Shown piece by piece: positions 7,485-8,315 of a stretch of 8,315 nt of DNA (positions are counted from its first letter, which is position 1; every line of letters begins with the position of its first letter). The notes below the pieces were generated by a model, which was not told where the DNA came from, searched no databases, and was given only the letters and a program-made list of their open reading frames with translations. Source of the stretch: RGIG1828 sp045536915 (GTDB lineage Bacteria; Bacillota; Clostridia; UMGS1810); assembly GCA_045536915.1 (NCBI GenBank), contig JAZSOL010000193.1, positions 1 to 8,315 on the forward strand, given 5' to 3'. Position numbers and translations under genes: made by a program.

Positions 7485-7510
7485 ATAACCCCTCGATTTC
7501 GAGGGGTTAT
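7485..7510 (+). terminator. Hairpin after spoIVB, probable terminator without a T-tract
   Basis: ATAACCCCTCG (7485-7495) pairs perfectly with CGAGGGGTTAT (7500-7510) around a 4-base loop, beginning 5 bases after the spoIVB stop codon. The stem and position are those of an intrinsic terminator, but the following plus-strand bases (GTCAAAATGG) have no T run. On the minus strand the hairpin is followed by a more T-rich stretch. It probably separates the spoIVB transcript from the AbiE locus, with reduced efficiency. Confidence 0.55.
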
Positions 7511-7560
7511 GTCAAAATGGGTCGTATTTGATTCCTTTTAATAACGTTTGCAAGAAAATC

Positions 7561-7610
7561 TATTGACTTTCATCATAATATAATATATAATATTATTATC
7601 AAAGTCAACA
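7561..7610. promoter_or_regulatory. Inverted repeat spanning the abiEi promoter, likely operator
   Basis: TTGACTTT (7563-7570) and AAAGTCAA (7601-7608) are perfect 8-base inverted repeats; comparing 20-base arms (7561-7580 against 7591-7610) gives 17 of 20 matches. One arm covers the -35 hexamer and the other the predicted transcription start. AbiEi antitoxins of known systems bind inverted repeats in their own promoter and repress it, so this is a natural AbiEi operator. The repeat is seen directly; binding by AbiEi is inference from the family. Confidence 0.6.
7563..7591 (+). promoter_or_regulatory. Consensus sigma-A promoter of abiEi
   Basis: TTGACT (7563-7568) and a perfect TATAAT (7586-7591) are separated by exactly 17 bases, the strongest vegetative promoter in the window. 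Transcription would start near 7598, about 26 bases before the abiEi ATG. Ribosome binding site AGAAGGTG (7611-7618) follows at a good distance, 5 bases before the start codon. Confidence 0.8.
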
Positions 7611-7623
7611 AGAAGGTGAAGTA

Positions 7624-8217
7624 ATGGATTATATGACAGAACTTAAATCAATAGCAAAAAATAATGGCGGTATTATAGAAACTAAAACTGCTGCCGAACA
7701 TGGTATATCTAAGGCAATGCTCTATAAATTGTGTAGTGAAAATAAAATTCAAAGAATTGTAAAAGGTCAGTATATCCTTCCGGATGATATGCAAGATGAA
7801 CTCTTATCTATAAGTAAGCGTTCCGAAAAAATCATTTTTTCACATGAGACCGCTTTGTTTTTACATGGAATTTCTGACCGAACACCTTTTGAACACAGCA
7901 TTACTGTACCTTCCGGGTGTATTCCGTCTACATCAATTAAGACAGAATGCAAGGTGTATTATATTAAACATGAACTATTCTCTTTAGGAAAGACAATTCT
8001 TAAAACTCCTGCAGGAAATAGCGTGCCGGCATATGATATGGAAAGAACAATATGTGATATAATTCGTAGTCGTAATAAAATCGGAACCGAGACCTTTTTA
8101 TCAGCACTCAAAATGTATGTATCAAATCCAAAAAAAGATTTAAACAAATTAAATAAGTATGCAAAAAATTTGAGAGTTGAAAAGCTGGTTCGTCAGTATT
8201 TGGAGGTGCTTTTATGA
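7624..8217 (+). CDS. abiEi: AbiEi-family type IV antitoxin, transcriptional repressor
   Basis: Antitoxin of the AbiE toxin-antitoxin family; characterised members neutralise the AbiEii nucleotidyltransferase toxin without a stable complex and repress their own promoter. The 197-residue protein has an N-terminal winged-helix region (about 5-55, with AAEHGISKAMLYKL and RIVKGQYILP) and the AbiEi C-terminal domain, including IFSHETALFLHGISDRTPF (71-89), VPAYDMERTICDIIRSRNKI (134-153), and the ending LRVEKLVRQYLEVLL. Both ends look complete. The ATG at 7624 has AGAAGGTG 5 bases upstream; a second ATG three codons later fits the ribosome binding site less well. Its stop codon overlaps the abiEii start (ATGA, 8214-8217). 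The gene is visibly more AT-rich than the glg genes and spoIVB, suggesting horizontal acquisition. Whether it still controls a working toxin is doubtful given the broken downstream gene. Confidence 0.9.
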   Translation: MDYMTELKSIAKNNGGIIETKTAAEHGISKAMLYKLCSENKIQRIVKGQYILPDDMQDELLSISKRSEKIIFSHETALFLHGISDRTPFEHSITVPSGCIPSTSIKTECKVYYIKHELFSLGKTILKTPAGNSVPAYDMERTICDIIRSRNKIGTETFLSALKMYVSNPKKDLNKLNKYAKNLRVEKLVRQYLEVLL

Positions 8218-8315
8218 GTAAAGCTATGAGTTTAAAAGCTAAAATTCGAAATATAGCTAAATTGCAAATATCTCACGCGAAGATGATGTGAGCTTCGATG
8301 TCGGAAAAATTGCGC
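8214..8315 (+). pseudogene. abiEii: Disrupted abiEii toxin (nucleotidyltransferase), 5' remnant with internal deletion
   Basis: AbiEii is the nucleotidyltransferase toxin of the AbiE system. The reading frame from ATG 8214, overlapping the abiEi stop, gives MSKAMSLKAKIRNIAK, the usual N-terminus of clostridial AbiEii proteins, then nine unrelated residues and TGA at 8289-8291: 25 residues in all, where intact relatives have well over 200. From 8261 another frame opens right after a TAA (8258-8260) and runs to the window edge as IANISREDDVSFDVGKIA, which resembles the region just before the PIREDD-type segment of the family. The simplest reading is a deletion of roughly 70-80 codons near 8256-8264 that also shifts the frame and removes the catalytic KGG...LD core. 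The similarity is judged from memory of the family, and the 3' part lies outside the window. No ribosome binding site other than the end of abiEi is needed, as translation would be coupled. Confidence 0.7.

Overview
The window looks like a chromosomal segment from a low-to-moderate GC, spore-forming Firmicute of the class Clostridia, possibly an Oscillospiraceae/Ruminococcaceae-type gut anaerobe. This rests on three things: a glgB-glgC-glgD-glgA order that includes the Firmicute-type GlgD subunit, an intact sporulation peptidase SpoIVB, and an AbiE-family gene of the kind common in clostridial genomes. The genus cannot be read from the sequence.

Layout. Positions 83-5940 (minus strand) hold a four-gene glycogen synthesis cluster, transcribed glgB, glgC, glgD, glgA. 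GlgC with its partner GlgD makes ADP-glucose from glucose-1-phosphate and ATP, GlgA polymerises it into alpha-1,4-glucan, and GlgB adds alpha-1,6 branches. The glgB-glgC and glgC-glgD gaps are 41 and 24 bases, consistent with one transcript from an extended -10 promoter ahead of glgB. glgA sits apart behind a 156-base gap that carries a short palindromic repeat and a good candidate promoter of its own. A 12-base exact direct copy of that repeat's left end lies just past the glgA stop, so glgA and its promoter are bracketed by same-orientation repeats. The commonly linked phosphorylase gene glgP is not in the window.

Positions 5941-6250 are a divergent AT-rich intergenic region with the glgB promoter, a possible Spo0A box, and the ribosome binding site of spoIVB. 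spoIVB (6251-7480, plus) encodes the PDZ-containing serine peptidase that signals from the forespore to the mother cell late in sporulation. It is followed by a hairpin at 7485-7510. In many Firmicutes spo0A follows spoIVB; here an AbiE locus does.

Positions 7563-8315 (plus) hold that AbiE (type IV toxin-antitoxin) locus, more AT-rich than the rest. A consensus sigma-A promoter lies inside an inverted repeat, which suggests an autoregulatory operator. The antitoxin gene abiEi is intact. The overlapping toxin gene abiEii appears broken: after its normal first 16 or so codons it jumps, out of frame, to sequence resembling a point well inside the family, with the nucleotidyltransferase core missing. 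The locus therefore looks like an orphaned antitoxin with a decayed toxin. I did not see a wholly new system; the most notable points are this decayed toxin, the promoter-operator ahead of it, and the repeats around glgA.
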